Shown piece by piece: positions 45,171 to 54,254 of a stretch of DNA of 64,000 nucleotides. Under the pieces are notes generated by a model. The model was not told where the DNA came from. It was given only the letters and a program-made list of their open reading frames with translations, and searched no databases. The stretch's first letter is position 1, and each line of letters begins with the position of its first letter. The DNA is from Methylacidiphilum infernorum V4. GTDB taxonomy: Bacteria; Verrucomicrobiota; Verrucomicrobiia; Methylacidiphilales; Methylacidiphilaceae. Where the stretch lies: positions 2,223,146 through 2,287,145 of the forward strand of contig NC_010794.1 in the NCBI RefSeq assembly GCF_000019665.1. Reading direction: 5' to 3'. A program made the translations under genes and the position numbers.

Positions 45171-46193
45171 ATGATCTTTAGAAACCCGGAGTATCTTTTA
45201 GGTCTTTTTTGCATCCCCCTATTCCTGTTTTTCTTTTATCGAAAGAATGCCCAAACAAAGGCTACTTTCATCCACCTTTTCAAAGTGTTGTTTTCCTCGA
45301 AAGGGATCGAGATCATCAAGCAAGAAAAAGATTCCAACCCTTTCCCCTGGTTATTTCTTGCCTCTACAACCCTTTTTTTTGTCGCTCTTTCGAGGCCGCA
45401 ATGGGGCAAAGCGGAGGTTGAACTGCTCGAGTCAAACGCCGACTACCTTATTGCTCTTGATGTTTCCAAGAGCATGCTGGCGGAGGACACCGTCCCTTCT
45501 CGATTAGAAAGGGCCAAGCTATTGGCTACCAATTTCATCTCCAAGCTCCACGGCGAGAGGGTAGGGCTGGTTGCTTTTACCAAGAATGCCTTTATCGAGG
45601 CTCCCTTGTCCACGGATTATGAGCTCTTAGAAGAAATCCTTTCCGAACTTTCACCCGATGATTTTCCCAATGGAGGAACCAATTTCGCAGCCATGCTGGA
45701 TGAAGCCTTACAATTTTTTTCTTCGAGTGGAAGATCCAAAAAAATGCTCATTCTTTTGAGCGATGGAGAAGACCATGGCGGAGGATGGCAACAAAGACTT
45801 GTCGATTTTAAAAAAGAGTCTATCCCGGTATTATCCATTGGCATCGGATCATCCAATGGGGCAGTTATAAGAAATTCAAACGGTTCCCTTTACAAAGATT
45901 ACAACGGAGAGCCGATTGTCAGTATTTTTAATCCCGCTGCACTCGAGCTTATCGCCCACTCCACGGGTGGACTCTACATCCAGGCCGACAAATACTTTGA
46001 TATTACAACCGTGGTGGAGAGTTTGGCCAAAAACCCCGGGTATGCAAAGAGAAAAGAAAAATTGAAAACTCTTGCCGAAAAATACGTTTACTTTCTTTTG
46101 CCTGCTTTATTGCTGGCTTTAGCCAGTTTTTTGTTTGAATTTCCTGGATATGAAAATCTCGAGATTAAAATGGGGTCAAAAGATAAGTCCTAG
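45171..46193 (+). CDS. VWA-domain protein, BatA/BatB type
   Basis: The 340-aa protein has an N-terminal double membrane segment (about 7-24 and 58-75), a von Willebrand A domain with the MIDAS DVSKS at 97-101, GGTN near 170 and LLSDGED near 200, and a C-terminal membrane helix (YFLLPALLLALASFLF). In Bacteroidetes and spirochaetes such proteins belong to the Bat (aerotolerance) set. The next genes are BatC- and BatD/E-like. The usual moxR and DUF58 genes are not in the window. The next gene starts inside its 3' end. Confidence 0.85.
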   Translation: MIFRNPEYLLGLFCIPLFLFFFYRKNAQTKATFIHLFKVLFSSKGIEIIKQEKDSNPFPWLFLASTTLFFVALSRPQWGKAEVELLESNADYLIALDVSKSMLAEDTVPSRLERAKLLATNFISKLHGERVGLVAFTKNAFIEAPLSTDYELLEEILSELSPDDFPNGGTNFAAMLDEALQFFSSSGRSKKMLILLSDGEDHGGGWQQRLVDFKKESIPVLSIGIGSSNGAVIRNSNGSLYKDYNGEPIVSIFNPAALELIAHSTGGLYIQADKYFDITTVVESLAKNPGYAKRKEKLKTLAEKYVYFLLPALLLALASFLFEFPGYENLEIKMGSKDKS

Positions 46194-46899
46194 CGGCCTT
46201 CTCCTTGTTTTTGCTTTCTTTCTATTTCTTGCCCCGGCTCCCGGGAAAGGAGAAGAAATAGAGAACTTCGTCTCCAAGATCGATACTCTCAGCAGAAAGC
46301 CCCTTTTAACGAAAGAGGATTGTCTAATCATCGCTCAATCGACTATCGATTTAGGGAAAAAGACCAAGATTCCCCCTGGAGCGATTGAAGACGGGATAAA
46401 AGCTGTAGAACTGGGCAAAAGCCTTGATCCTCAGTTCGTTCCATGGGAAAAATATCTCCAAGAACTGTTAAAACTCCTTAAAGAGAGTTCTTCTTCTCCA
46501 TCTTCAAACTCCTCGAAGCTCAACAAAAAAGAAGCTGAGGAGAGCGAAGGGGCCAAGGAAATGCATTCCTTCGACTCCAGTTTTCGAAAGGGAGCGTTAA
46601 ATCCGCTAGAACATGCTCCCGATCGTAATAATACGGCACAGAATAAAAAAAATTCCTCTTTAAGCTCCTACTCCAAGGAAAAGAAAGAAGGGACGGCTTC
46701 CCATGCGGCTAAAGCCTCTTCTTTTTCTTCTCCGGAAAGCCTTTCTGAAACCGATCAGAATTCAAACAAGGAAGAGGCCGAGAGTGCTATAAAATTAAGA
46801 CAGATCAAGCAGCTGGACAGCCCCTCAACATTCTTTAAAAGGATGCGTCAAATAGAAAGTGAGACCAATGAAGCTTTTTTGGAAGATCCAGATTGGTAA
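46150..46899 (+). CDS. Exported low-complexity protein at the BatC position
   Basis: From the ATG at 46150 the 249-aa product has a good signal peptide (ISPSGLLLVFAFFLFLAPAPGKG); an ATG at 46135 would add five residues. A small helical domain (about 35-100, with ENFVSKIDTLSRKPLLTKEDCLIIAQ) follows, then a long Ser/Lys/Glu-rich disordered stretch (about 110-225). A short C-terminal helix (STFFKRMRQIESETNEAFLEDPDW) ends it. It overlaps the upstream VWA gene by 44 bp and the BatD/E gene by 32 bp, so translation of the three is coupled. BatC homology is inferred from position only. Confidence 0.6.
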   Translation: MKISRLKWGQKISPSGLLLVFAFFLFLAPAPGKGEEIENFVSKIDTLSRKPLLTKEDCLIIAQSTIDLGKKTKIPPGAIEDGIKAVELGKSLDPQFVPWEKYLQELLKLLKESSSSPSSNSSKLNKKEAEESEGAKEMHSFDSSFRKGALNPLEHAPDRNNTAQNKKNSSLSSYSKEKKEGTASHAAKASSFSSPESLSETDQNSNKEEAESAIKLRQIKQLDSPSTFFKRMRQIESETNEAFLEDPDW

Positions 46900-49621
46900 C
46901 AACCGGCTGGATTTTCTTTCCCTTTTTTTTGTCCTTTTTTTCTTTTTTGCATGCGCCCCAAAGACATTAGCCTTTTCTGTTCATTGGTTACCTCCAAATG
47001 AAAAAATAGAAGCGGGCAAAACAAGCCACCTGCGTTTATTGTTTGAAGATTGCTCGCCCCAGGAAGAAGTCAAGCCCCCCAAGGTTGATTTTTTGGAACT
47101 AGGAGATCCCGTGGTAAGTCAAGAGAGTCGTTCCCAATTAATCTATGAGTTTCCCATCATTGCCCAAAAGCCTGGAAATTACGTCATTCCCCCTTTTTTA
47201 ATAGCTACCGACCACGGTCTTATTGAAGCTCCTCCCATGGTCTTTAAAGTAAACGAAGAGCCTTTAGTCCCATTCCCAACGGAGGCTGTCGATGCGCGAG
47301 TCATTCTTCCTCAAGGTCCACTGTGGATAGGTGAGCCCTTTGCCATTGAATACAGGATTGTCGCCCATTCAGGCACTTTTTTAGATATCACAAGCCAGCC
47401 CGAGTGGAACCCGCAAGACTTCCTGGCAAACAGGTGGGGCAAGCCCCAGAGGATCATCTTAAATTCAAACGGCACTTATGCCAGCGGGCTGCGTTACACC
47501 ACGACTCTTCTCCCACTCAAGTCGGGAAAGATCGTCTTGCCTTCCATTACGCAGCAACTGACTTTAGAAATAGAAAGGTTAGGGCATGGCCTTTTTTCCC
47601 AACCCCTCGTTAAGTCTATACGGTCTTCCACCGAGCCCAAGACAATTGATATTTCTCCGTTACCCGTTCCTGCTCCTAGAGATTTTTCGGAAGCCATCGG
47701 CAATTTCAAACTTTCCTGCAAGCTTAATCCCATCGAGGTCATGCAAGGGGAGCCGATCTCTTTAACGATTAAAATAGAAGGCATGGGAAATTGGGCCGTT
47801 CCCTGGAAACTCAAGGATTTTCCAGAATGTAAAGGATTAAGAATAATTAACTCAAAGCCTTTTCGCCAAATTGACCCCGAATCCCTGTTTAACGGGGTTT
47901 TAAAAATGGAATTGGTTCTTATCCCCGATATATATGGGGAGGTAGACATTCCTCCTTATTCTTTTACCTATTTTGACATTACCCAGGGTGAATACCAAAC
48001 TTTAAAATCTGATCCTATTCACATTTCCATAAAAAAATCTCCCTTTGCAAAGGAACATGGAGAGAATAAACAAAATGAAACGGCGGACCATTCCCCTTAT
48101 ACTTATACAAATCCAGGATATCCCCAAGAGATGATGCCCATAGGACCGCTTCAAGGAACTAAAGCCGGATTGGCTCCCTTTTCCCCGTTTGCCCTGGGAA
48201 AGGAAGCTCTCCTTTTGACCAGCCTATTTCTTGTCCTATGGAGTTATCTTTCCTGGGAGCGAGCAACCGGCAATCCTTTAATAAACAAGAGGAAAAAAGC
48301 ACGCCTTTCTTTAAAGGCTACAGCCGATTCCCTAGCCAAGGTAAAGACCAACCTCGAACTCTATAAATTCATGCTTCAATGGCAGCAAGCATTCAAAGAA
48401 TTCTGGGAAATTCCACATGCCTTACCCGATGAGGATGTTGTCGAAAAACAATTGACTAAGCTCCTTCCTAGAAACCTGGCCATGGTAAAAAAGTGGACGA
48501 CTCTTTGGCGCGAATCACAGCTTTGCCTGTATAGTCCTTCTTATTTGCCCTCCTCAAAATGGATCAACGATGCCCAGGAGCTGGCCAGAAAATTACCTAG
48601 GGTTAAAACCCCTATAAAAGAAATTTTCAGCCCTTCTAACCTTTTCCCTTTTTTATGTTTTGGTCTGCTGGCTGCCTTCTTTGTAATCCCCCTGGATATG
48701 AATCAATCTTTTTGTCCTGCAGATAAAAAAAATCCTAAGAATTTTTACGGCTTTTCCCCTTGCCTGCCGCTGAATCTGAATACGGCTCCAAGTCCTTTTC
48801 CTTTCCATTTTGCCCGATCCGGACTCTTCTTTTTTCCCCCTCTCCATTTTGGATCCTTGTCCAGCTTTAGCTCCAGCGATGAGGCTCATCTTTTTTATCA
48901 AAACGGAGATTTTTCCAAAGCAGCAGAAGCTTGGAAAAAAAAAGCTCTTCACCAACCTCTCGATTGGAAAACGAGAAACAATCTTGGACTTGTTTTTGCA
49001 CAACAAGAACAATGGGCTAAAGCCATGGGAGAATGGACGGCGGCTTTCCTTCTTGCCCCCCGCGACCCCGTAGTATCATGGAACTTTAACTTGGGGTTAA
49101 GCAAAAATCCCCAAGCCGACATGCAGCTCCTCTCGCTAAGTAAAAAAGACTATTTGAATAAAATAAAGGTGTTTTTCTCACCCGGTGAATGGGAAAGGAT
49201 GGCTTCTTTCAGCCTTCTGTTTGTCTTCTTTTCCCTAGGGTTGATGCTTCTGAGCGCTTATCACAAAATCCGTATTCCTTCTTTTATACTTATGGGGCTA
49301 CTCTTGATTTCATCCCTGAGTTGCCTTTCTTTCTTGGGATTTTTTTCCTATGGCATTTTCACCGATTCCCGTTCGGGCATTATTGTTCAAGACAGTTTCC
49401 TAAGATCGGTTCCTACGGAAATACAACAGCAGAATCTTCCTGTTAAAGCGGGCTCGGTGGTTAAAATTAAAAAAACTTATCTTGGATGGTACATGATCGA
49501 ATTTGTTAATGGCCAGCAGGGTTGGCTCAAGGCTCAAAATATTATCCTTTTTTATATCCCTCCTTACGAAATGGCCCATCCAAAAGAAAAGTCCTTTTAT
49601 CTTTCCTCTTTGAATCCTTGA
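46868..49621 (+). CDS. BatD-BatE fusion: oxygen-tolerance protein with TPR and SH3-like C-terminus
   Basis: The product has 917 aa from the ATG at 46868; a GTG at 46859 is also in frame. A signal peptide (LSLFFVLFFFFACAPKTLAF) precedes the BatD-type beta domains (about 25-390, e.g. SQLIYEFPIIAQKPGNYVIPPF, EVMQGEPISLTIKIEG) and a membrane helix near 440. A cytoplasmic helical region (470-580) and another helix near 595 follow. A BatE-like part has two or three TPRs (DEAHLFYQNGDFSKAAEAWKK..., 667-755), two membrane helices near 780-830, and an SH3-like domain (about 835-900). BatD and BatE are normally separate proteins in Bacteroidetes. Confidence 0.8.
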   Translation: MKLFWKIQIGNNRLDFLSLFFVLFFFFACAPKTLAFSVHWLPPNEKIEAGKTSHLRLLFEDCSPQEEVKPPKVDFLELGDPVVSQESRSQLIYEFPIIAQKPGNYVIPPFLIATDHGLIEAPPMVFKVNEEPLVPFPTEAVDARVILPQGPLWIGEPFAIEYRIVAHSGTFLDITSQPEWNPQDFLANRWGKPQRIILNSNGTYASGLRYTTTLLPLKSGKIVLPSITQQLTLEIERLGHGLFSQPLVKSIRSSTEPKTIDISPLPVPAPRDFSEAIGNFKLSCKLNPIEVMQGEPISLTIKIEGMGNWAVPWKLKDFPECKGLRIINSKPFRQIDPESLFNGVLKMELVLIPDIYGEVDIPPYSFTYFDITQGEYQTLKSDPIHISIKKSPFAKEHGENKQNETADHSPYTYTNPGYPQEMMPIGPLQGTKAGLAPFSPFALGKEALLLTSLFLVLWSYLSWERATGNPLINKRKKARLSLKATADSLAKVKTNLELYKFMLQWQQAFKEFWEIPHALPDEDVVEKQLTKLLPRNLAMVKKWTTLWRESQLCLYSPSYLPSSKWINDAQELARKLPRVKTPIKEIFSPSNLFPFLCFGLLAAFFVIPLDMNQSFCPADKKNPKNFYGFSPCLPLNLNTAPSPFPFHFARSGLFFFPPLHFGSLSSFSSSDEAHLFYQNGDFSKAAEAWKKKALHQPLDWKTRNNLGLVFAQQEQWAKAMGEWTAAFLLAPRDPVVSWNFNLGLSKNPQADMQLLSLSKKDYLNKIKVFFSPGEWERMASFSLLFVFFSLGLMLLSAYHKIRIPSFILMGLLLISSLSCLSFLGFFSYGIFTDSRSGIIVQDSFLRSVPTEIQQQNLPVKAGSVVKIKKTYLGWYMIEFVNGQQGWLKAQNIILFYIPPYEMAHPKEKSFYLSSLNP

Positions 49622-50063
49622 TTAACCTACCGTCCTTCTTCTTTTATCCTGGGAAAGAAAAAACTGTCCTAAAAAAAATATTCCCTTCTCTCCACCGATC
49701 CGGCGTTCATGCACGGAAGCAGGCAAGTCCCTTCGGGATATGAGCTTGTTCTTTTTGATGCTCAAGCATGATGGAGCTAGACCCCGCACCTAAAGTATAA
49801 TTGTGATCATGGAAAGGGCGTTGAGCACAGAACGGCAGGCTCCCGCAACTGCCCTACCCGTGAAAAACCCCTAGCAAGCACTCAAAGCGTTGCATCCGGA
49901 ATGGTTTCAACTGTGGCCGGGAAAGTCACTCCTGACGGATACGAATGGGTCCGGCTAGACCCGACGGGGGGCAGGAAAAAACGGTGGGCATACTTGCCCG
50001 CGTTTTTGACAGCAGTACAAGCTCCAGGTCATTGAAAAGTTGCCCGAGGGGAGGATATGTCGA
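49622..50063. repeat. Gene-free interval with diverged 189-bp repeat, copy B (49796-49984)
   Basis: Positions 49796-49984 are homologous to 2944-3132, including GAGCACAGAACGG, CCCCTAGCAAGC and GATACGAATGGG. This copy lacks the TnpB-tail sequence that precedes the other copy. Here one frame is open throughout the repeat (GKGVEHRTAGSRNCPTREKPLAS...) but no start or domain supports it. The rest of the interval shows no gene, RNA or terminator that I can recognise. Confidence 0.5.
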
Positions 50064-51224
50064 TTAATTTTTTTTATATTTTTCGATTCGTTCAACCATG
50101 TTCCAAGCTACCTTAGTAGAGTCAAATAGCATTTCTGCCAGTTGACGGGCCTTGAAGGAATGGAAAGAATAATCTTGTTCAATTTTTTCTATAGCCTTAA
50201 CCGCCTCATCGAGAGAATCAAAAGAAAACAGGCCTTCTCCTGGATAGATGATTTTCGACCATCCCGTATCCTGGATAACTGCAGGCTTGCCCATTGCCAG
50301 ATAACATACGGTGCGGTCACTGAACCAACCGCTGTTGCTTCGCCGGTAACCGCTTTTGACGACAGAAAATTCACCCCTGGACTGCCCGATGAAATTTCTA
50401 TATTGGTCAAAGTTGGCTGAAATGGGAAAACTACTCACCATCTGCCAATTTTTGGCAAGAAAACGGCGACGAATTTCATGATCATCCTGCAGATCGGAGG
50501 CAATTTGAAAACGGCCATCGCCTTTATACAACAGGGGAAGATCTATCACCTTTTCCCACTCCTCGGCCTTATTTCCGTAGGTATTCCCATTCCAGCTCAC
50601 TTCTGGATAACCGCACCAATGCGTAATCGTGGACCAATTTAGGCCTCCTTCCCTTTTGGGCCACCACTCCAAACTTACGGGAGGAAAGGTTGGATGCCAT
50701 TTTAAGCCGGTAGAAGGAACTTTTTTATCGTCCTCTTCCAAAGTCAGTCCAATCGAAAAATAGAGATCGTGGCCTTCTAAATTCATGTCGCAACCGTATC
50801 CCTTGGCCCATACCTGTGTAAAACCAGGGTCCAAGTCGAGATAAACCTTTTTTTTAAAGGTAGAAAGAACTGACCTGCTACGGACCAATCCAGAAATGTT
50901 CAAAAGAAAAAGACTTTCTTTTGCAAAAAGCAGAAATTTTTCCAAGTCCTTTGCCTTGCCATCGATCAATATCGTCGAATGGTCTTCAAAACCAAAAAGG
51001 GAGAGAATATTTTGCCAATGCTCTAAGCAAAGCTGCAGTTTTTGCCGCTTATCACCCTGGCCATCCTGGGGCAAGCTCTCCACGGACAATTCTTCTAAAA
51101 GGGCTACATCCCATCCCAAATTACGAAATCCACACGCCCAATGGAGAAAGGCTAGATTAATCCCAATAGAAGAAAAAGAATATCCACCAATACGACACCC
51201 AATGACAACTTTTTTGGCCATCAA
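50064..51224 (-). CDS. Glycosyltransferase-like protein
   Basis: The 386-aa soluble protein begins VVIGCRIGGYSFSSIGINLAFLHWACGFRNLGWDVALLE, a Rossmann-like start with the spacing seen in GT-B fold enzymes. Its second half has FSVVKSGYRRSNSGWFSDRTVCYLAMGKPAVIQDTGW, resembling the donor-binding E/S-x7-E-type region of CgeB-like or GT1/GT4-like proteins. DPGFTQVWAKGYGCDMNLEGHDLYFSIG lies in the middle. It may glycosylate a surface or small molecule. The gene is isolated; neighbours give no clue. The family call is moderate. Confidence 0.6.
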   Translation of the reverse strand: MMAKKVVIGCRIGGYSFSSIGINLAFLHWACGFRNLGWDVALLEELSVESLPQDGQGDKRQKLQLCLEHWQNILSLFGFEDHSTILIDGKAKDLEKFLLFAKESLFLLNISGLVRSRSVLSTFKKKVYLDLDPGFTQVWAKGYGCDMNLEGHDLYFSIGLTLEEDDKKVPSTGLKWHPTFPPVSLEWWPKREGGLNWSTITHWCGYPEVSWNGNTYGNKAEEWEKVIDLPLLYKGDGRFQIASDLQDDHEIRRRFLAKNWQMVSSFPISANFDQYRNFIGQSRGEFSVVKSGYRRSNSGWFSDRTVCYLAMGKPAVIQDTGWSKIIYPGEGLFSFDSLDEAVKAIEKIEQDYSFHSFKARQLAEMLFDSTKVAWNMVERIEKYKKN

Positions 51225-51440
51225 TGACTAGGAATGCATCTTCCGTTTAAATTTATCTCCCCTGTGTTTACAGGGGACTAAAGCAACAATCCCGTATTCC
51301 GCCCCCAGAGGGCATATAACCACCCTTTGCATTGAGTTAAGACATTCCTCGAAAATGAGCAGCGAAAAAGAACAGGCTTAAAAAGGATTGGTTTTGGCTG
51401 TATCCCTTTCTTCAAGTTTTCGGTAGCCCAAGACCAAGCC

Positions 51441-51752
51441 CTATTCAACATCCAGTTCTAGTTCTTCTCCTTTCTTTATGCAAGAATAGGCATTTACACC
51501 TTTCGTTGCCGGGCCGCAGAGAACTTCTCCCGTTTTAAGGCTGAACCGAGCCCCGTGCCACGGACACTCCACCTCGCCATTTTCTATAAATCCTTCGCTC
51601 AAAGGCCCTCCCTCGTGGGGACAAGTATCATCAAGGGCAAAATATTCCCCCTTGTAACAAAAAACGGCAATTTTTTTTCCCTCTGCATCAAAACATTTTC
51701 CCGCTCCTTCCGGTATTTCCGAAGCTTTAAAAGGACATTTTACTTTGGCCAT
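51441..51752 (-). CDS. Rieske-type [2Fe-2S] ferredoxin
   Basis: The 103-aa soluble protein has the Rieske motif: CPHEGGPL (Cys44, His46) and CPWHGARF (Cys63, His66). Lack of a signal or membrane anchor marks it as the small cytoplasmic ferredoxin type (NirD/dioxygenase-ferredoxin-like), not a bc1 subunit. It may pass electrons to an oxygenase or reductase that is not nearby. Confidence 0.9.
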   Translation of the reverse strand: MAKVKCPFKASEIPEGAGKCFDAEGKKIAVFCYKGEYFALDDTCPHEGGPLSEGFIENGEVECPWHGARFSLKTGEVLCGPATKGVNAYSCIKKGEELELDVE

Positions 51753-51876
51753 AGCGCTTTTTTTAGATTTTTATAATTTTTTTGTCAACTCGATAGTCGT
51801 TGAAAAAGCCGAGTAATTTTGATTGCATACCCTGCTTTGTTCCATAAAATGAGAAAGAAAGTCCCTTGTTTTACCC

Positions 51877-52926
51877 ATGCGTCCAAAATTTCTTTTTGCT
51901 ATAGCCTTGCTCGCGGCATGCGTGAGTGGTTGCACTTTAAATAACCAGAGGACAAGCCCATCTTCTTCTGCTTTACCTTCCAACCTTATCCGGGTAAGCA
52001 TCCATGATCAAAAGATGGAATTAATTCAAGATTTCGGCAAATCAACGGAATCCCGCCGTTTTTACCCCGTATCCACCTCAAAATACGGAATAGGGGATGA
52101 ATGGAATAGTTACAAAACTCCCATTGGCCGTTTCGTGATCGCCAAAAAAATCGGTGATGGAATACCCCTAGGAGGGAAATTTTACCATAGGAAATTTACG
52201 GGAGATGTGATCAAATTGGCTGCCTACGATCCATCAAAATCGGATTTCAATCACGATAGCATATTAACCCGGATTCTATGGCTTAAGGGACTAGATTTGC
52301 AGAACAAAAATTCCTTTAATCGGGGAATTTTCATCCATGGAACAAATCAAGAAGGGCTCGTCGGACAACCTGTAAGCTATGGGTGTATACGGATGAAAAA
52401 TAGAGATGTTCTTGAACTCTACGACCTGGTATCGGAATATACTCCTGTCTATATCCAAAAAGAACCCCTTAAAAAACCCATACCCAAAGAAGTATTAGCA
52501 AGTTTTCACTTGCATTCTCCCTTTTATTCATCCTCACCTCGTTTTTCTTCTTACAGCTTGAGCTCTGATCAGTCTTCTCTAAGAGCCCTGCCTGTATCCA
52601 CTCCCGCTTTTCCTCCTTCTTTTAGGGAAAGCTCTAGCGAGAGCAATCCAGGGGATTCAAAAACCCAACTGCATCCTTACGCTTCTTCCCGTCCTCCGGG
52701 AAATTCTTTAAAAGAAGGGCCAGCGGCTAAGACCCCAAGTCATTCCCATCTGCTCGTTGCTCAAGGCTCTATTCGTTCTTCTTCCAAGACTCAGCACTCC
52801 TTGACAAAATCTCCTTCTCACAAAAAGGGAAAGATCTCAACCCATAAAACGATTCAGCATTCCCCTTCAGCCAAAAAAATTATCTTGAGTTCGTCCCAAC
52901 CCAAAAAGAAAAAGGACCTTGAATAG
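51877..52926 (+). CDS. L,D-transpeptidase (YkuD) lipoprotein with low-complexity tail
   Basis: The 349-aa product has a lipoprotein signal ending in the lipobox VSGC (Cys19) and a YkuD domain (about 35-210). The catalytic His154 is in HGTNQ and the nucleophile Cys170 in SYGCIRM; the more usual SHGC motif has Tyr in place of the second His. A tail of about 130 residues is rich in Ser, Pro, His and Lys and contains short repeated Ser-Pro-Ser motifs, which could span or bind the cell wall. It probably forms 3-3 cross-links or attaches proteins to peptidoglycan. Confidence 0.85.
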   Translation: MRPKFLFAIALLAACVSGCTLNNQRTSPSSSALPSNLIRVSIHDQKMELIQDFGKSTESRRFYPVSTSKYGIGDEWNSYKTPIGRFVIAKKIGDGIPLGGKFYHRKFTGDVIKLAAYDPSKSDFNHDSILTRILWLKGLDLQNKNSFNRGIFIHGTNQEGLVGQPVSYGCIRMKNRDVLELYDLVSEYTPVYIQKEPLKKPIPKEVLASFHLHSPFYSSSPRFSSYSLSSDQSSLRALPVSTPAFPPSFRESSSESNPGDSKTQLHPYASSRPPGNSLKEGPAAKTPSHSHLLVAQGSIRSSSKTQHSLTKSPSHKKGKISTHKTIQHSPSAKKIILSSSQPKKKKDLE

Positions 52927-53006
52927 CTTATTGTCCAAGGCCAAGTCCAGAACATTAGAACTATCAAAAGAATTTATAAATTTTTTATATTGTTAAAAAT
53001 AATCAA

Positions 53007-53081
53007 TCGGGGCGACAGGATTTGAACCTGCGACTCCCTGCTCCCAAAGCAGGTGCTCTAGCCAGGCTGAGCTACGCCCCG
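53007..53081 (-). tRNA. tRNA-Pro (anticodon UGG)
   Basis: The minus strand folds as a 75-nt cloverleaf: acceptor CGGGGCG/CGCCCCG with discriminator A, D-arm with GTAGCTCAGCCTGGCTAGAGC, anticodon stem CCTGC/GCAGG around the loop TTTGGGA (anticodon TGG), and T-arm with GGTTCAAATCC. The 3' CCA is not encoded. It lies between the L,D-transpeptidase and suf genes. Confidence 0.95.
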
Positions 53082-53438
53082 GCAGCGAACACAAAAAGGA
53101 AATAACAAAGAAGAGGTTCCTTAGCAATGAGCTTGAAATTTCCTTCGATTCCTTTTTCGCAAGGATGGATATAAGCATAAACAGGAGTCAAAAGGAGTGC
53201 AAAAATTTTTTTAATGAGCTAATCATGCCCTCTATCCCATCGTCAACTAAAAACCATTTGTGCTTATAAAAGGAGCTCCATTTGAATTTTTCAAAAAGAA
53301 AAATTGAAGAACCATAATTTTTTGCAATGTTATTTTCTATACATAATTGTAGAATTTCTCTCAATGATAATTAAGAAAATTCCCGATTATAGAGAGGAAA
53401 ATGTTGGCATAGTTCTGGCTACAATATAAAAAAAAGAT
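53082..53438. other. AT-rich 357-bp interval upstream of the suf operon
   Basis: No gene or RNA is recognisable. The stretch is AT-rich and holds a possible iron-type operator (AATGATAATTA near 53365), only loosely like Fur or IscR sites. The promoter candidate immediately before sufC is listed separately. Confidence 0.4.
53404..53430 (+). promoter_or_regulatory. Candidate promoter abutting the sufC start codon
   Basis: A -35-like TTGGCA (53404-53409) and a -10-like TATAAA (53425-53430) are separated by 15 bp, short of the usual 17. If used, transcription would begin at or within a few bases of the ATG at 53439, giving a leaderless mRNA; no Shine-Dalgarno sequence is present. The same TTGGCA also begins a partial sigma-54-like match. 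Confidence 0.35.
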
Positions 53439-54197
53439 ATGAGCTTAAAGATAGAAAATCTACACGGCGGAATTGGAGGAAAAGAGATTGTTCAGGGCGT
53501 ATCGCTAGAAATAGCCCCTGGAGAGGTTCATGCCATTATGGGTCCCAATGGATCCGGGAAAAGTACCCTTTCAAAGTTGCTTACCGGACACCCTGATTAT
53601 GAAATCTATTCAGGATCGATAGAGATGGATGGAGAGTCGTTGCTCGAGATGGAACCCGATGAAAGGGCAAGAAAGGGGCTTTTCATGGCTTTTCAATACC
53701 CCTGTGAAATTCCAGGAGTAACTGTGGCAAATTTCCTGAGAGCCGCTTTACAAGCTCGCCTTCCAGAAGGCAAAACGATCAACGTGACTGACTTTTATAA
53801 GGAGCTGTACGCAGCAATGGAAAAGCTTTCCATGGACAGAAAGTTCAGTTCTCGCTACGTCAACGAAGGTTTTTCCGGAGGTGAGAAAAAAAGGAATGAA
53901 ATCCTTCAAATGGCCGTTTTAAAACCCAAGTACGCTATTCTTGACGAAACGGATAGCGGTTTAGACATCGATGCTCTAAAAATTGTCGCCAACGGAGTCA
54001 ACGCCTTGAAGGGTCCCCAGTTAGGCATACTGCTCATTACTCATTATCAAAGGCTTCTTAATTACATCATTCCGGATTATGTTCACGTGATGGTTAAGGG
54101 AAAGATTGTGGCAAGCGGAACTAAAGAACTTGCCTTGCGTTTGGAGGAAAAAGGGTATAGCCAATTTGAAGAAGAACTTGCCGCCCAAACGCATTAA
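53439..54197 (+). CDS. sufC: SufC, Fe-S cluster assembly ATPase
   Basis: The 252-aa ABC-type ATPase has Walker [10 protein letters not shown] at about 35-43, the SufC-specific [14 protein letters not shown]-loop, signature [15 protein letters not shown], and Walker [15 protein letters not shown]. It binds SufB and SufD in the SufBCD scaffold that builds Fe-S clusters. It heads a sufC-sufB-sufD-sufT operon. No sufR regulator or sufA is adjacent. Confidence 0.96.
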   Translation: MSLKIENLHGGIGGKEIVQGVSLEIAPGEVHAIMGPNGSGKSTLSKLLTGHPDYEIYSGSIEMDGESLLEMEPDERARKGLFMAFQYPCEIPGVTVANFLRAALQARLPEGKTINVTDFYKELYAAMEKLSMDRKFSSRYVNEGFSGGEKKRNEILQMAVLKPKYAILDETDSGLDIDALKIVANGVNALKGPQLGILLITHYQRLLNYIIPDYVHVMVKGKIVASGTKELALRLEEKGYSQFEEELAAQTH

Positions 54198-54254
54198 AGA
54201 GGATTTCTAGAGTCAATTCAACTTAACTTTTAACCCATTGAAAGGGGAAAAAAT

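Noticed and set aside
52993..53178. Minus-strand 61-codon frame ending with SNPVAPIDYF
   Set aside because: It is translation of the tRNA-Pro gene, a common false ORF.
53404..53420. Sigma-54 promoter TTGGCA...GGC before sufC
   Set aside because: The -24 half is good but the -12 element is GGC rather than TTGC, and transcription would begin only about 8 bp before the start codon.
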